A program made the translations under genes and the position numbers. A DNA stretch of 64,000 nt from Setaria digitata (taxonomy: Eukaryota; Nematoda; Chromadorea; Rhabditida; Setariidae): positions 1-64,000 of the forward strand of contig RCAB01000338.1 of NCBI GenBank assembly GCA_003640385.1. The letters are read 5' to 3'. The stretch's first letter is position 1. Each line of letters starts with the position of its first letter. Below, one piece after another: positions 26,201 through 41,200 of the stretch. The notes beneath the pieces were generated by a model that was not told the origin of the DNA, ran no database searches, and saw only the letters and a list, made by a program, of their open reading frames with translations.

Positions 26201-29200
26201 TTTTGATAATTGACTATTATCAAGATTGATTTATATAAACATTACTGAATATCATTAATTGACCATTAATGATATCCAGTAATATTTATATAAATCAATT
26301 TTAAAACTTTTTACGTGAAAAATTTGATATATTTAGCATGTAAGTTTTCTAGTGAAATTATATCGATTAATTAAAAACCGTTGGAAGTAGAAGTGCAAAA
26401 TGTTCGATGGATATATTTGATTTTTTTTTTTAAATATAAGTAATAAGAGGAATTGCATGTTGAAATTATATTTAAATATACGATTCATGACAAGAAATAT
26501 TTGCAGTAGAAAAAAGTCTAATATTTTGACACTTATATAAAATAAATTATCTGGTGTAATATCATTGATTCTTATGTTGCTTTTTACTCTAAAATGAAAC
26601 AATCATTTTGATAGTATTATTTTATGAAATTTGAGCTGATTAATTTGATAGTGCTATCTGTTTAGTTACCATATTCCTGTTTTTCTCATTGAATTTTGGT
26701 AATTTTTTTTTATCAAATTGATGCTAAAGATAGCATCATTTTGATTTAATCCCTTAAATTTTGAAGTCTCTTTTCGAAAAGTCGATCTTAACACTAGTGT
26801 GATTAATTAATTAGTTCCAATTGTATCTTAATTTATTTATTCTTTTTTCTCGTCCTCAATCACACCTTGTTTTTAGCCTAACAAAAAATAATTCTTTTTT
26901 TTTTCATTGTTAAATTAAGTAATTTTTAGATAAATTACTCATATTGTCATATTTATTGCTTCCTTTATAAACTTCCTTTTGGCATAGTAATAAGTGTTGT
27001 TTATACAAGAAAAAAAAAAGGAAAGATGAGGTGGTAAATTTTGTTTACTAAATAAGAAACAAAGGTAGATTTCTTAAAAGTACGAAATAATAATTAATTC
27101 TCTGAAATTGATAGTATGTGTGGAGAGAAATTAACGAATTCTTGAGAATTGACATATCCCAAACAAAATCTCGAGAATAAAAGTTCAAGGAAGGAAAATT
27201 GGAGGGACGAGAATGTTTGTAGTGTGGTTGGTTGATTGGAAGATATACAGAAGGATGATAATACTGCTACCGTCCTAATTTCTACTTCATCTACTAATGA
27301 CATTAATGAAAATACCACCAAACACACACACTCACACACACACACACACACACCACACACATACACACACACACATACACGTATATACACGTACAGGTTA
27401 ATGAAACGACAACAATCTTCATAAGCCGTAAACTTCTCCTGACACTCTCTTTGATGTTACTACGAACTGTTAGGTCAGAATACTTTTATTTAACATTATA
27501 TCATCATCTTCTCCTCCACTACTTTCAATAGTGATAATAATAGTGGTAATCAAAAATATATATATTTTTTTAAATTTTAAACTGATTTTTTTACAGTCTA
27601 GTTTAAACAATAATGATTGTAATCATAATATTGTGATTATAATTTTAAATTATAATCATATTCAGAAATATTTTATTTGATGAGTTCATTATTCATTTAT
27701 TTTGCCTAATTTTTTTCTTTTTTCTACTAATAGTTTACATCTCCTTTATTCTGTTTTCTATTCTTGTTTTGCATTTTTTCTTTTTTTTTTCAGTCTTTTT
27801 TTTCTTTCAAAAAGTTTATCATTATTTTTTTTTTTACCACGAAATCTTGTTTTTCTTTGGTATTTACCCCTTTTTTGGGTCAAAGTTCATCGAATGACAC
27901 CATTTTGCAATGTACTCCAAACATTTTTCTGACTCATTATTTAATGAATCGTAGCAGTAAAGTTTCCATCACCAATTTTTCGCTTTTCAACAAAACTTTC
28001 AATTTTACTTATCATTTCGATGAATTGATTTTTTTCCAATGTTTATTTAACTCTAAATTTTCAAAGCTTCAATTAAAATTAAACTTAAATAGTTATTCCT
28101 AATTTTTAGGAATAGAAGGCCAAATTTTCTTCTTTTCTGCTACTGAATATTAATTTATACCATGTTTAATTAGTAACATGAAAGAATTTTGTGTAATATT
28201 CACTTCGACAGCAACAACAATAACTCGAAATATTTTCTTCATCCTTTGAAGGTCTCTATTTTTGTCTGACTGTCATTGCTAGTTGTCATCTACTTCCGCT
28301 GTAATTTAAATGATTATTGTGTGAGTATCCTTGAAAAGTTTACCTAATCTTATTTGACCTTTGACATTACAACATAAGAAAATGTATGGACAGTAGTTAA
28401 TTGTTCCTTATCATTTCTCAATAGAACTACAGTATGTTTACTTCAGGACAAAAAAAAAAAGAAATTGAAATGATTTCCAGTATGACTGTGTGCGTTGTGC
28501 TAAGACCTCTAGCAATTTTTTCGGCATTTCTTTGGTAAGATTGAAACCATTGGCCTTAATTGATTGTGTTCCAAATTTTGAAATTCATTTTGCAAATGAA
28601 TCAAAAATGACATCGTGACAGTTCCATTTTTAACGAGGAATTTTTCCTTTTATCATATTAAACAAAATGATTTACCTTGATAAACTGTCTTTTTTTAATT
28701 TGAATTAAGAAAATTTCTGATTTTTTTTCTTCTTTCAAAGCTTGTTTTACAAATTTTTAAAGAAAGCATTTTTCTTTTTTTCTCTGGCAGTATTAATTTT
28801 ATTTTATGCAGTAAGATTTGGTAGATTAATTTTTCTTCTTCTTTCAAAATCATTTTTTGATTATTCTTTTTCGTATTAATCTTTTCCATTCCAATTTTAT
28901 CAAAGTTAATTTTATTAATTAATTTTATCAGAAAAAAATCAAATTGATTTTATCAAATAAAAAAACAAAATTAGTTGCAGGACGAAAATTTATTAATTTA
29001 TTTTAACCGTAAGAAATTGCAATTTTAGAATTAAATTTACAAATATTTTCTTGAACTAAAAGTTCATTACCTCTCGAACTTTTACTATCCTAGTAAAAAT
29101 TAATAGAGCATATTAGACTTTTGATTTTGCCATCATCAGTTTAAGCCCCTTATCAGGCTAATGATGAGCTAGCTTGCAACTGAGTTTTATTTCCTACTTC

Positions 29201-32200
29201 AATTCGATCACAATTTTTGAGAAAACAATCAAATATTTCTTTGTAAGATTTTTACTTTTTGGAATTTTACAAAAGTAATATTGCAGAAATATTTTTCTAG
29301 AATTATCATTTGATTTTTTTCCTCTCGTAGACTAAATGGCCGAAAATGGTAGCAAATGATGACGAAAAAAAGAATGTTAATGCAAACCTAATTAATGGGA
29401 AGGCAAACGATGAAAAATTTACCAAACAGCGAAAAAAAATAGAAGTGAGTGAGTAAGGAATGATCAGAAAATTTGATTTTTTAAAAGAAAAAAATTTCAT
29501 TGAACTCTATTCTTCATTCAAACAAATAAAATTCATGCAATTTTTTACGCTATATTTCAAATGATAAACACAAAATTAGGGAAAGGAGATTTTGAAATTA
29601 GCAGGAGAAGTTTGTTTTCAGTCTTACAAAAGCCTATTTGTCTCATTCTTTCTATTCTTTTCGTTTTTCTTTTTTTCGTTTAGTTATATGCGCTATTTAT
29701 GTGTTTAGTGCTGAATGTGAAAAGAAACACAACAAGAAATCAGGTTGAAATTTGCATTTAACTTTTGTGAGGGAAAAAGGAGACGAAATGCCTTTTTTGA
29801 ATTGATAAATTCGATTTTCTCTTTTTTTTCTCCAAAAAAATGAATTTTATTAATTCAAAAATTGCTCAGATATTGCCAAATAATAATGATGGAAAAAAGT
29901 AGTGGTTGAAATAATACCTACAAAATCAAAATTATTTTTAAATTTTCCGGTATCAAATTAGCATTCGCAATGTATAAATATTGTGTAAATGAAATTGTTT
30001 GAATTCAATCAAATATTTATAATCATATATAATTTTAGTAAAGGAAGGGAGGATATTAAGACGCAATTTCGAATTCAGGAAAAGAAAAAAGAATAATTTA
30101 GCAACATTTATTTCATAAATGATCAAATTCATCCTCTCATTTCTTTTCTTCATTTTGTTCTTCCCTTTTTTTCATGCTTTCTTTTTTTACAATCTACATA
30201 AAACTCAATAAGGTTTCGTTTTTTTTAATTTTTAAATATTCAGTCGAGTTAACAACCTGACAGTTGATAAATCTATTCATCATAAATTTCCCGTCTTTTT
30301 TTCATTTTCTTTTTTCTTTTTAAATAATGAATTGTTGAGCTTTTTAATTGAGGGAGGTCTTTTCCGTCCTCAATTTTCAATCATTTCATTGTTGAATATT
30401 GCCTCATTTTTTTTTTTTTTTTTCTTGAATTGACCAATTTTACACTCATCTATCGAAGAAAAAAAGAAAAGAAAACTTTTAATATTCAGTTATTGTAACA
30501 TTATCTCGGGAATATTACTCTGCCTCATCAACCATCCATATATTCCTTCATACTTTTCCGTCAAGAATATTTTTCAATTATTATCCATCAAATCAGATAA
30601 GCTAAGCTCAAACAATTCAACTGTGCCATATTGCCATATTTCATTCCTTCTATTTGATCAATTCCATTAATTAACAATTATTCCAACAAGCAATGAACTC
30701 TTTTCGGAAATTATCACGCTCCTTAAGCGATATAACTGAGGAAGATGCTGATCATATAGAATCATTATCAGAATCATGGAAATATTCTGACTTAATTACA
30801 CCACATTTGTGCTGTTCATGCCAAAGTGTCGTTGATTGTAATTTACAACAACAACAACAACGACAACAGCAACAGCGTATTGTTTATCTTAAACAATTCC
30901 GAAATTTCGATACCACTTATTTGATGTATAATTTATACGATGAAAATCGATCAAAGGCTTCTAAAATTAATAAAATAAGCTGTGATTTGGAATGTACCAT
31001 ATCAATGCATCGAAATAGAAATGATATCAATGATAGCTGTATTGTTGATGGAGACGATGAAAATTTCGATAAAATACAATTATTACCACAGACTACAATT
31101 ATGATATCTATTTCACCGGTATTTTTGTTATCATCTTCAATACGAAAAAAAAAGCGATCTAAGATATGCTCATTTTGTCTTATAACTTTAGTAGACTAGA
31201 TTTTAACTGCTTTCTAGACTTAAAATACTGCAAAATTTCTTTTTCTTTTTATTGCTTAAATTTTAAATTCTTTTCTTGCAAAATTTTCGCTTAGACTTCC
31301 TAAGAAACAATGGATTAGTAACACGAAAGATGCTACTTTTCCTTCGATGTGATAAGTGATAAGCATAATTGGACTTGTTTTTTTTTTTTGTGCTAAATAT
31401 AATTTGGTCAAAAAGTCATGAGAAGTGTCATTTTTGCTGTTGTTGTAACCTATTATACTAAATAGTTATCTATTAATCCTTAAAAATTCTTACTGTAACT
31501 CTTAATTATTGAGGAGCTTAATTGAAATATCCTGATTATTGTAGTGCATCACTTTAATGCAGTTTCAATTTTTTTCGAATTTGAAATCATAATTGTCTCA
31601 ACAATGCTTGCGTGTCGACTATAATTTGAGTAATTAGTCGTTTTTTTTCTTTTAAAAAAAATTGGAAATTAATGAAACACGAAAGGTCATTGAACTTGCT
31701 CAAATAACTGAAAATTACCATTTTTTTCGAATTTTTTAAATGATCAATTTTGTAACAAATAACTAACTTCTGCTTACCAAATTAATGACATAAAGTTAAA
31801 TTAAGATTAAAATCAAAAAATGATTGTTTTTTACAACAGATTTCTTCAAATTCTTTAATCGTGCAAATTTATTCTCAATTGATTAGATTTTTTCATTTCT
31901 CCTTTAAGCCATTTAAAAACTAATGGTTAGTTAATCAATTTGTTCTTTTTCTCAGAAAGAAATGAAGCAATTGAAAAGTTTCATGTAATTTGTTAAAAAA
32001 TTAACTACTGAAATATTTCTAATTTCGTTGGATTTATTTTTTTTAATTATTTAGCTACAGTTATCTTCGCATATTTTCGCATAAGTGAACATTGGGTTTA
32101 TTTGGTTATTTTTTTATTTTGCTAAATTGAAGAAAAAGCAAGAAATTTAAGCAGTATAAATAAAAGTAATAATTGAGTTAAATCATTTGCAAGTAAGTGA

Positions 32201-35200
32201 ATAATTAATTTAAATGTTTCAAAATTTATTAAGCCACTTTTTAATTGTTTCTTACTTTTCTCACCTTTCTTTTTTTCCTTTTTATTCGAAAACTTTTAAT
32301 TGAAAGTTTGCTATTATCGTGACGCGGAATGAATGGCAAAATTACCTTTGAAAAAGGAAATCTCTTAATGTTACGAAAAAATGGCCAATTAGCTGAATAT
32401 TGCGCAATCATTTGAGAGTTGAATTTTTTGAAATTTCTGAAAAATTCGATAACCATCCAGATAACAAACATTCGCTCTACTGAAAAAAGAACGAATACGA
32501 AATCCATTCAATAATCCAAATTTAAAAATTAGAAATTATTATTATTTTACCATTCTTTTGCAGCAGAGAGACGATTGTTTAACTTTTGCACCGTCACCGT
32601 TAGAGGAACATCAGGAAGATTCCGGAATTGAGAATAATTGCCGAAGCAGTTCCATTGACGATCATTCGCCAGCAACATCACTTGATTTTCTTCCACCAAG
32701 TATGCTTTTAATTTTCTTTTCGCCGATGCATTTATTATTTCAAATTTGAATTTCAGTTTCTTTTTAAACATTTCCGCCCGTGTATGGCTTGTATATGCTT
32801 AGCGCGCATAATTAAATATTTATACATATACTTAATCATACATATGATTATTATTTGTATATATAAAAAAATTTATATATATATATATATATGAATTTTA
32901 TATACATTATATATATAATGTTTGTTCTCCGAAATATATATATTTTATATATATTTCAGAGAATCTTTCAAAAATATGTAATAATTCAAGCAAAAAAAAA
33001 GGTTCGATCTCATTAAATTTTATGATTTTTAAATATGATTAAAAAAATGCTGAGATGGCAAGTGAATAGAATGCGATTTTTTGGCCTAAATTCTAACAAA
33101 ATTTATGAGATTTCTTGGTAATTTTTGTACGTGTGTATTTTTTTTTGTTTTGTTTTTATTTTTATTTTTTTGTAAATTGAACTTAATAACAAGAAGTTAC
33201 GAAGTTGCACTAAATCAACTAAAAATATTTTGGACATAAATTTTGTCTCAGGAAATTGTCTCTTTTTTTGGATTTGAAAAGGAACATAGTTAAATTTGAA
33301 ATATTTGCAATTTATTTTCTCAGTTAAAATTTTAGTTGGATTAAATCAATTGGATACAAGGAATTCATTTAATACATCACTATCACCATCACCATCAAAT
33401 CAACATTATTATTGCTATCAACATCTTGAATTATCACTTCCTGAAAAAAGCTTTTTCGATCATCCGACGATTACTACCTCAGAAAACGGTTATTCAGTCC
33501 CATCTACCAGTAAATTACTTCGCACCGATACAATTACAAAAGCTGATTTACCTGAGCAAGTTAGCATTTTCATATGATTTTTTCGTTATGGTCAAGCAAA
33601 AATTTTTTTTTAATAAAGAAAAAAAGCAAATTTTTAAGGAACGAAATTTTGTTTTTTAAAAATTTAAACTGTTAATTTGTCCTTGAACATCAAACGATTT
33701 AAACCAATGATTGCGATAAATATGAAATCGTTCAATAAATCATCCCAATAATTGGTTCATTTGATAATATAAACCTGGTCGAGTATGTTATTTGGTACAT
33801 GCCTGTAAATGAGAAATTCCAAATGGTATTTTAACCGATCTTCATTTAATTGATTTCTTCGTCATATCCAGATACTATCTATCTGTTTCAAATTTTTAAT
33901 ATTACTTTACGAAATTAAAAAAGGGGAAGAAAAAAACCAAATAATTATTATTCTATTAGTGAGATATTATTATGTTCTTCATCAAGAACTGCCCGATATT
34001 TTTGACAAAATTAATAATTGGTAATTTTGGTTAGTCAAAATTTTTTTTATTATTTCATCTGTTTTTATGAATTCATACTTATGATTTATTGATTCCCGAA
34101 AAAAAATGGGTGCTCGACAATTTCCACTCCTTTTCTCTTGATATAAATTTAGGATGATTCTTTTTTTTTTTAGCTTAATTGCTTGAATGAATATATATTT
34201 CTATTGAGCATGACGAGGAGATGAATTTTTGCACTAATTTTTCTTTTTCCGAATTATTTAACTATTTTTAGTTTAATAACTTAAATAAACTTCTTCGAGC
34301 GTTTAATTTATTTATTTAATTCACTATTCAGTATTACATACAAGTTAATTAGTCTTTTCCACTTTGTTGACTATCTATCAGCAAATTGAGTCATATCATA
34401 TTAGTTTTTCAAGTCATCAAATAAAAGAAGGCATAATTAATTAATCAATTGATAGATGAGATATTTCATTAAAATGAATAGATTTTAAAAATTAAGCAGC
34501 AAAAAATCAAAAAGTTATACTTTTTGAACATTTTTTTTTGATTAAACAATTTTATCTGACATTAAAGCAGCTGAAATTTTTTAAGAACTTCAAAATTCAA
34601 AATTAGACCAATTGAATCATTCTTTTAGAATCAGTCACGCAGTGTAACACCACAAGCAGATAATTCACAGCAATATTTCGGAGAAAATTCAGATTCGGAT
34701 AGTGATTTTCCAGCACCTCCAGATTATCTTCTTCCGGAAACGGCTGTACAATCAAAAATTAGAACAATTAATTTATATGATCAAGAGAAGCAACTGATAA
34801 ACTGTACTAATATGGTTTGCTTTAATAAACGAAATGTTGATAAAGAAAAAAAAGGAAGCGAAAAATTATTGTGATTTATTTTTTGTTTTTATGATTTAAA
34901 AATTTGAAAAAGAAATTAAATATTCTTTAGAAAAGCAACTCAACAAATAATTCTATATCAACAACAAAACGTGAACCATTATCAACGTTGACGGGAAAAC
35001 GTAACACATCGATAGCAGCAAGAGAGGGTAGATAATTTTTTTCATTCTTTTTTTTTTATTGAAAAATCATACAGAAGCTGAAGGGAAGCAGAAAAGAATT
35101 GAAATTTTAAGANTGAAAAATCATACAGAAGCTGAAGGGAAGCAGAAAAGAATTGAAATTTTAAGATTCCTTATCATTGATTACAAGGTGATTGAAACGA

Positions 35201-38200
35201 AGTTTAAGGTGTTCTAATAAAGCTGCTCTTTTCTTTAATTTATGATAAAAAATTACATGGAAAATTATAAAATGTCGAGATTAAACTAATGAAATTATTC
35301 TTTTATAATTAATTAGTTATGGAACGTAAAACCGAGAAAATATAATTTACACAATCAAAATTGTATTTTACTGCCTAATGACCATAAATTAAAACTGATA
35401 AAAGTTATTATAGTTTGAACATTATTACGAGATTGTATTAAAATTATTACACGAACTCAATCAACTTATGTGTTTTTAAACAAAACTAATAAGTTAGAAT
35501 ACATGTTTTGCGTTATATATGTTTGACTATAACAGATTTCATTTATTTTGTTGAAAAATAGTAAAATAAATCATTGGATCACATATTTTTCAATTTATTA
35601 ATAGTAATTCAAATATCATAATTGATAAACTAATGCTTATAGCTATAAAATTTCCGATAACACGGCAAACAAACCCTTCATGTCAGAAAGGAATATTAGA
35701 AATCAGCGATGGTAACATTCAAAGTGAAACGAATACTATTAATAAATCAAAACAAGTTTGCTTTTTCTTTTTTTTATTGTTTTTAATTTTTTTTATTTTT
35801 TATGCTCTATTATACTATATATATATATATATATATAAACTACTACTTCAATTTTATTTATTACTTTCATTTCCTCACATTTATCTTGCTGTCAGATGAG
35901 TTCATTTACGGACCTCGATATCACTATTATCATATACACATGTTAGTTACAGGCTTCATTATCATCATTTTTACCGTACACTTCGACAACAGCAAAATTG
36001 TCATCAGATCAGGCTAGGGGACATCATGGTGGAGCAACTGATACTATTTATCCACGTACATCACCAAAAATTTCACGAACTAATCGTCTAGCAAATGAAG
36101 TCCATGAGGTTACGATATTTTCCTATTGTAATTTTTTTCCTTTTGCATTATAATGTAAGTGGTACGATAATTACATACTGCATTTTACAGTTATGATCAT
36201 ATATGTACATAAGCGATTAATGGTATCTATAACATTTTTCCATCAATTATTATTAATTAAACAACTTTTTTTTTTCATTCTTTTTTTGTTTTTTCGTATA
36301 CTGTCCGCTGTACGTTTTAGCTACAATTTCATCACTTTTTTAAAATCCTTTTCCTAATTTATTACTAAGCTTTATTATCCGTCATTTATTTTTATAATCA
36401 TGAATTTTTGAATGCAATCAATTTAATTGTTTTTTTTTTCGATTCTACTAAGTGTTTGTTTTATGTATTTCTTTAACTGATTTTTTTTCACTTTTCATAA
36501 CCGAAATTTTTCGAAAAAATTTCTAGTGAGTGAAAAATTTACCCTTAACAATTACACGCTCTATAGCTAACAATATATTTATTAATTAATTACGCATGAA
36601 TTCAAATTCATCTCATAATGAGTGACACCTGAAATTTGTCATTTTTTGCTATCAACTTTACATTCTTTTTTCGATTGCTATATGAACGAAGCTTTCCCAT
36701 AAAATGAAAGATTACTTTTAGAATTAATTATCATCTCGTTTAACACTGCAATTTTGAAACTGTTCAGAAATGGAAAAGAAATATATTGAAATAAATTTCC
36801 CAATAAATCAATCTTTAATTTTTTTTTTTTTTTTTGTTTTTTATTTCTTTTACGCTTTTGCTATTAGGATTTGATCGTTTAATAACAGGAAATTGATACA
36901 TTGACGAATATATTTTACTGCTTTTGTTTTTGCAGTTAACAGTACCCAAATCACATTTAAAAACAGTTGATATACAATTTGAGGATAAACCTGGTGCTGC
37001 TTATCAACCAAGCAATATCGAGCGAAACAACACAAAAATGGTTCATTTAGATTTATAAATGAATTGTTCTTCAAATAATTAAAATAAAAATTGCTTATAA
37101 TATGTATAATGGTAAAGTACTTTATTTTCATATTGATCCTGTTGGTAATTTGTTAATTTAGCTGATAATTTAGATAATTTGATGTGAGATTTATGCACAA
37201 AAAATGGCTTTCAATTTAGTGAATATCTGATCATTTTTTTTTGGAAAAAAGAACAGTTAAATCATGATAAATTTGAAATGGTGATTGCAAAATTAGTACT
37301 TAAAAAGTGACTGCAAAGTTTCTAGAACAAGACTTTTTTATTCATTTAAATAAATTGAAAAGTATTTCGTGTATGATGAGATAATCAAGGCTTAGAAAAA
37401 AATAATAATAATGGGAAATTTTACTGTCAATAATTAATAAACGACATCAATTTTGCAAACATATTTTTTAGAGTCAACAAGTTGGTGGTATTGGTGAGAT
37501 GATTAATGTGAAGATTAATTTGGAAAATGATGATAGAATTGATGAAAGGAAACATTTCGGTTTTACTGTAACCGGTGGTAAGGATAAAAATGCACCGGTA
37601 AAAATTGATGCTGTTATTGTTGGGACACCGGCTGATCAAGCAGGACTACAGGTTGACTTTTTTTTATTGTCATTTTTTTCCCTGTGTATTTTTTTTTTAA
37701 TAGAAAAGTAACTAATTAATTATTTTCTCATCCAATTAGTTTACGATTGAAGTGTGATGAAAATGTTTAATCAGTGGGTAAATGATGAATTTGTTTTAAA
37801 CTGCAAAGGAGTATCATCCTTTAGAATCCGTTAAAAATTTCAGCAAAGAAAACATTTTTGCTTTTTCTTTTCATTTTTTTCTTCCTTCTTCTCTCTTTTT
37901 TCTTTTTAGAATAGATGAGTTAAAGAAAGTGATTTGATGGCTAGGTACTGTTTCTTTTTCATTAAAAGAAGTAATTTGATGACCCGGTTTAGATCTTAAA
38001 TCCTTTTTCTTTGGATAAAAATATTTCTATGACTGATTAGGATCATAAATTCTTTTTTATTGTTAAAAGCGATTTTACAACTGATTAGAGTCATGAATCT
38101 CTTTCCAGTGATAACATTGGTTCTATACTAATTTGGATTTTGAATCATACTTTGCATTGAAAACAGTGACTTTTTTTATTAATAATAGGAACAGAATGAT

Positions 38201-41200
38201 AAGTGATAGGAACTAAAAATAACGAGTTCCTGAAAAAGGCGAGAATATCTGATGAAGTGTTTCAGGTTGGTGATCTGTTGTTAAGTATAAATGGTGAATC
38301 AGTGATGGATAGATATTATCAGTGTGTCGTTAGGATGTTGCATGAAGCCGAACGTCTCGGTAACATTGAATTAAGGATTCGACGTTCCGATAACGCCGTT
38401 ATTGGTCAGGCTTCTTAGGCTTTATTTCAAACAACCAAACACCTAGTTTCTTAGTGAAGTAAAAACTAGTCTCTTAGTAAGTACCAATTAGTTTCAGGAT
38501 AAAGTAATAATTAGCTTTTATCACACAAACGTGTTTATCCATAAGAATAGAATTCTTTATTTCTGTGGTATGGTCCAACAATTTGATGCATAAAAAAAAT
38601 TTATTATAACAAATATGAGAAGACCTGAAAAGATTATTTCATTTGCCTGTTGAGATTCTTACACATGTGGAGATAATTTCGAGCTGCATAACAAAAATAT
38701 TTTCGACTATCATTCATTAAGAGAAAAAAGTGTCATTTTCATTGGCAAATTATGTTAGAAAAATTTTCTAAAATATTACGTTTAACTGATACAGTATATA
38801 AATATATCAGTGTAATAATCGTTATAAAGAATATTCATTTAACTTCAACATATATGCACATATTTAATTTTATATTGCCATTTATATATCATTATAATAA
38901 TCAAAGTAGCAAAAACTACAGATAAATAATGATAATAATACTGGTAAAAAAATTCCTTATTTAATGAAAAAAAAGTATGAAATTTAGATAAAAAAAATAA
39001 CTTGAAGCAATTTTTTGCTTATCACATCAATGAGTTATTTCTTTAAACATGAAATTTTGGTAAAATGATAAGTTGAAGCAAATTTATACTTTCCACATCA
39101 ATAAATTTTTCGTTTTTTTTCTTCTTAGGTCCACGGATATCAGCAGAAAATCAGTCACCGATAATCGATCAACGTTCAACAATTTCCTTTGATCAGAAGC
39201 GAGCATTATTCGATGATAAATATATCACCAAAAATAGCAATTATAAAGGGATTCGAAAACAGAAGCATTCATCACCACCAACACGAAAATGGCCTATGGG
39301 AAATCTTAATAAACATCCAGAAAATGGTAAAAATTCTAACAAAACAGTTTGATTGATTCAGTATTGCATGATTGTTAGACCTACATCTTCCTATCTATCT
39401 TGTTGTTATCATAATCACCATGACTTAATCTTATCACAGCTCACTGTAAACTCAAAATTCTTTCCTTTTTTTTTTTTTTTTTTGAGTATCGAATATGAAA
39501 GATCTGTAAAAAAATTAAAAGACATTCGAAAGGAGGAAGAGGGAGAGCATATAACATTTATCAATGCTGACTTTTTAAATTTTTTTTCAATGTTGAGTAT
39601 TCGTGAAATTTTAAAATAAATAATTCGCGAAATTTTAAATTTTTAATGGCACGTCAAATTTATTCACTGATCATGATTGTGGTTTTTTGTTGAAAAAAAT
39701 CACACCATAGTAAACTTAAGCAAGATTGATTGGTTTCTTTTTATCCTGAACTTTTGAATTAAATTTTATGTGCAATGAATTCGATACTTAACTTTTTTTT
39801 AAATTATATTTAGAGAAAAAAAGAAAGAGAAAGAGGGAGAGCTGGGAAGAAGAGGAAGGCTGGAAAGGGAGAGTGGTAGTTTTATGCTAATATAATTAAA
39901 GTTAGAAATGATATATATCTCTATTGAATTGATGTGGAAAATAAATTTAGATGGATTCGGATAAATTTGTTTTTTATCCCATGGATAACTTTTCACAGTT
40001 TCAGAAAAGTTTCGGCATAGAATAAAAATGATGCGTTTGAAAATGAATTGACTCTGAATTATTGTGACAATAACTGAACAAGATAGAAAAAAAACTTTCA
40101 ACAAATAGCTCAAAAATATTCTTCTTAAAATCTTTAAAAATTTAGATTGAAACTTTTCCTTTTCAAATATTTCATAAAATGCTGCTTAATTAATTTGTAA
40201 CTTTCATATAAAAATATATTAATATTCAAGTGATTTCCTTATTATATTTTTTAGAAAGTTTAAAATTTTATAAAAAAATAATAAAAAAGGAACTATTTAA
40301 AATTTATTTTTTCCATAAAAATCAATTCTTCCTATTACTTCTTAGTTCTTTCCTATCCTCTGCCTACTTTTTTGCAATAATCTTTTAGAACTTTTCTTTC
40401 AGCTACACCTGTTGCTATTACAGCTGCTAATGCACATAACGTGAAAGATGTTATCGTCACACGTAGCAATTCCGCATTATCATCAATTTCTGCTCTGGAT
40501 GATGATGACCCACGTGTTACGTATATTAGTGGTGGAAAATGCTCTATGCGACATTCACGTGAGCGCTTTTCCAGTCGCACGTCACTTGCAAGTAGTACGT
40601 CATGCTCTATTACGGGCGGTGGTACTGATCCGGATTATCGTGTCACATCATTGCATGATAAGCCGAAACCCGGAAAATTAGCTGACTTCATACCGGAAGT
40701 GGAACGTAAAAGTGATGTTGGCTATGAGCAGGATGATGGTGCTTCCGCTTATAGCTCAAGCTTCTCCAGACAAGGTTTTCCATTTTTCTCTTTTTGTGTA
40801 GATAATTTTTATCATTGAAAAACTTTTGATATCACTTAGAAAATAAATATCTTCGAGTTTTTTTTTTATTCATTTTATCAATTTAAATGGTTCAGATTTT
40901 TGCAGATTGATCCAATATTTTAAAGTTAGTAAAAATTTTGAATTATTCGAAATTTGAAAAAAATCATTTATTGCATATCTACAAATTTCACTTTTTTTTT
41001 TTTTAAATAATACTAATTATTTTGATTATCAAAGAGTATTCTTAAATTCGTTTATCTTTACTGTTTTTTTTCGTCTTATCAATGAATTATATCATATCAA
41101 CAAATTCAATCCATGTGATTTAATATAAATGAAAGAGATAATTATTAGTTAAATTATAGAAAGCGATGTTGATGGCTTCACAAATTTGTTCACCAGTGAA

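Larger units (their letters stand above)
25001..29330. other. Intron 12 (4.3 kb)
   Basis: Contains a 59-bp tandem duplication at its start, a 35-bp inverted repeat (26225-26299), a (CA)n array with a short open stretch next to it (27251-27396), and a 25-bp palindrome (27634-27658). No exon that fits the phase-0 junction between E12 and E13 was found. Confidence 0.55.

Noticed and set aside
27702..28102. Phe-rich ORFs
   Set aside because: T-rich tracts read as Phe/Leu; no start context or domain.
32241..32507. Minus-strand 88-codon ORF
   Set aside because: Lies in intron 13 with no domain, no splice context and ordinary AT composition.
33001..33015. ggttcgatctcat as a tRNA T-loop
   Set aside because: No acceptor stem or anticodon arm can be placed around it; the same for ggttcgatcat at 4848.
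35896..35943. Exon starting after gctgtcag with ATGAGTTCATTTACGG
   Set aside because: The frame stops at TAG 35944-35946 and only 9 nt separate that stop's start from exon E19, too short for an intron. E19 from 35953 fits phases.
40353..40580. Minus-strand and second plus-strand ORFs over 40353-40681
   Set aside because: Shadows of exon E24, whose frame has matching phases and composition.
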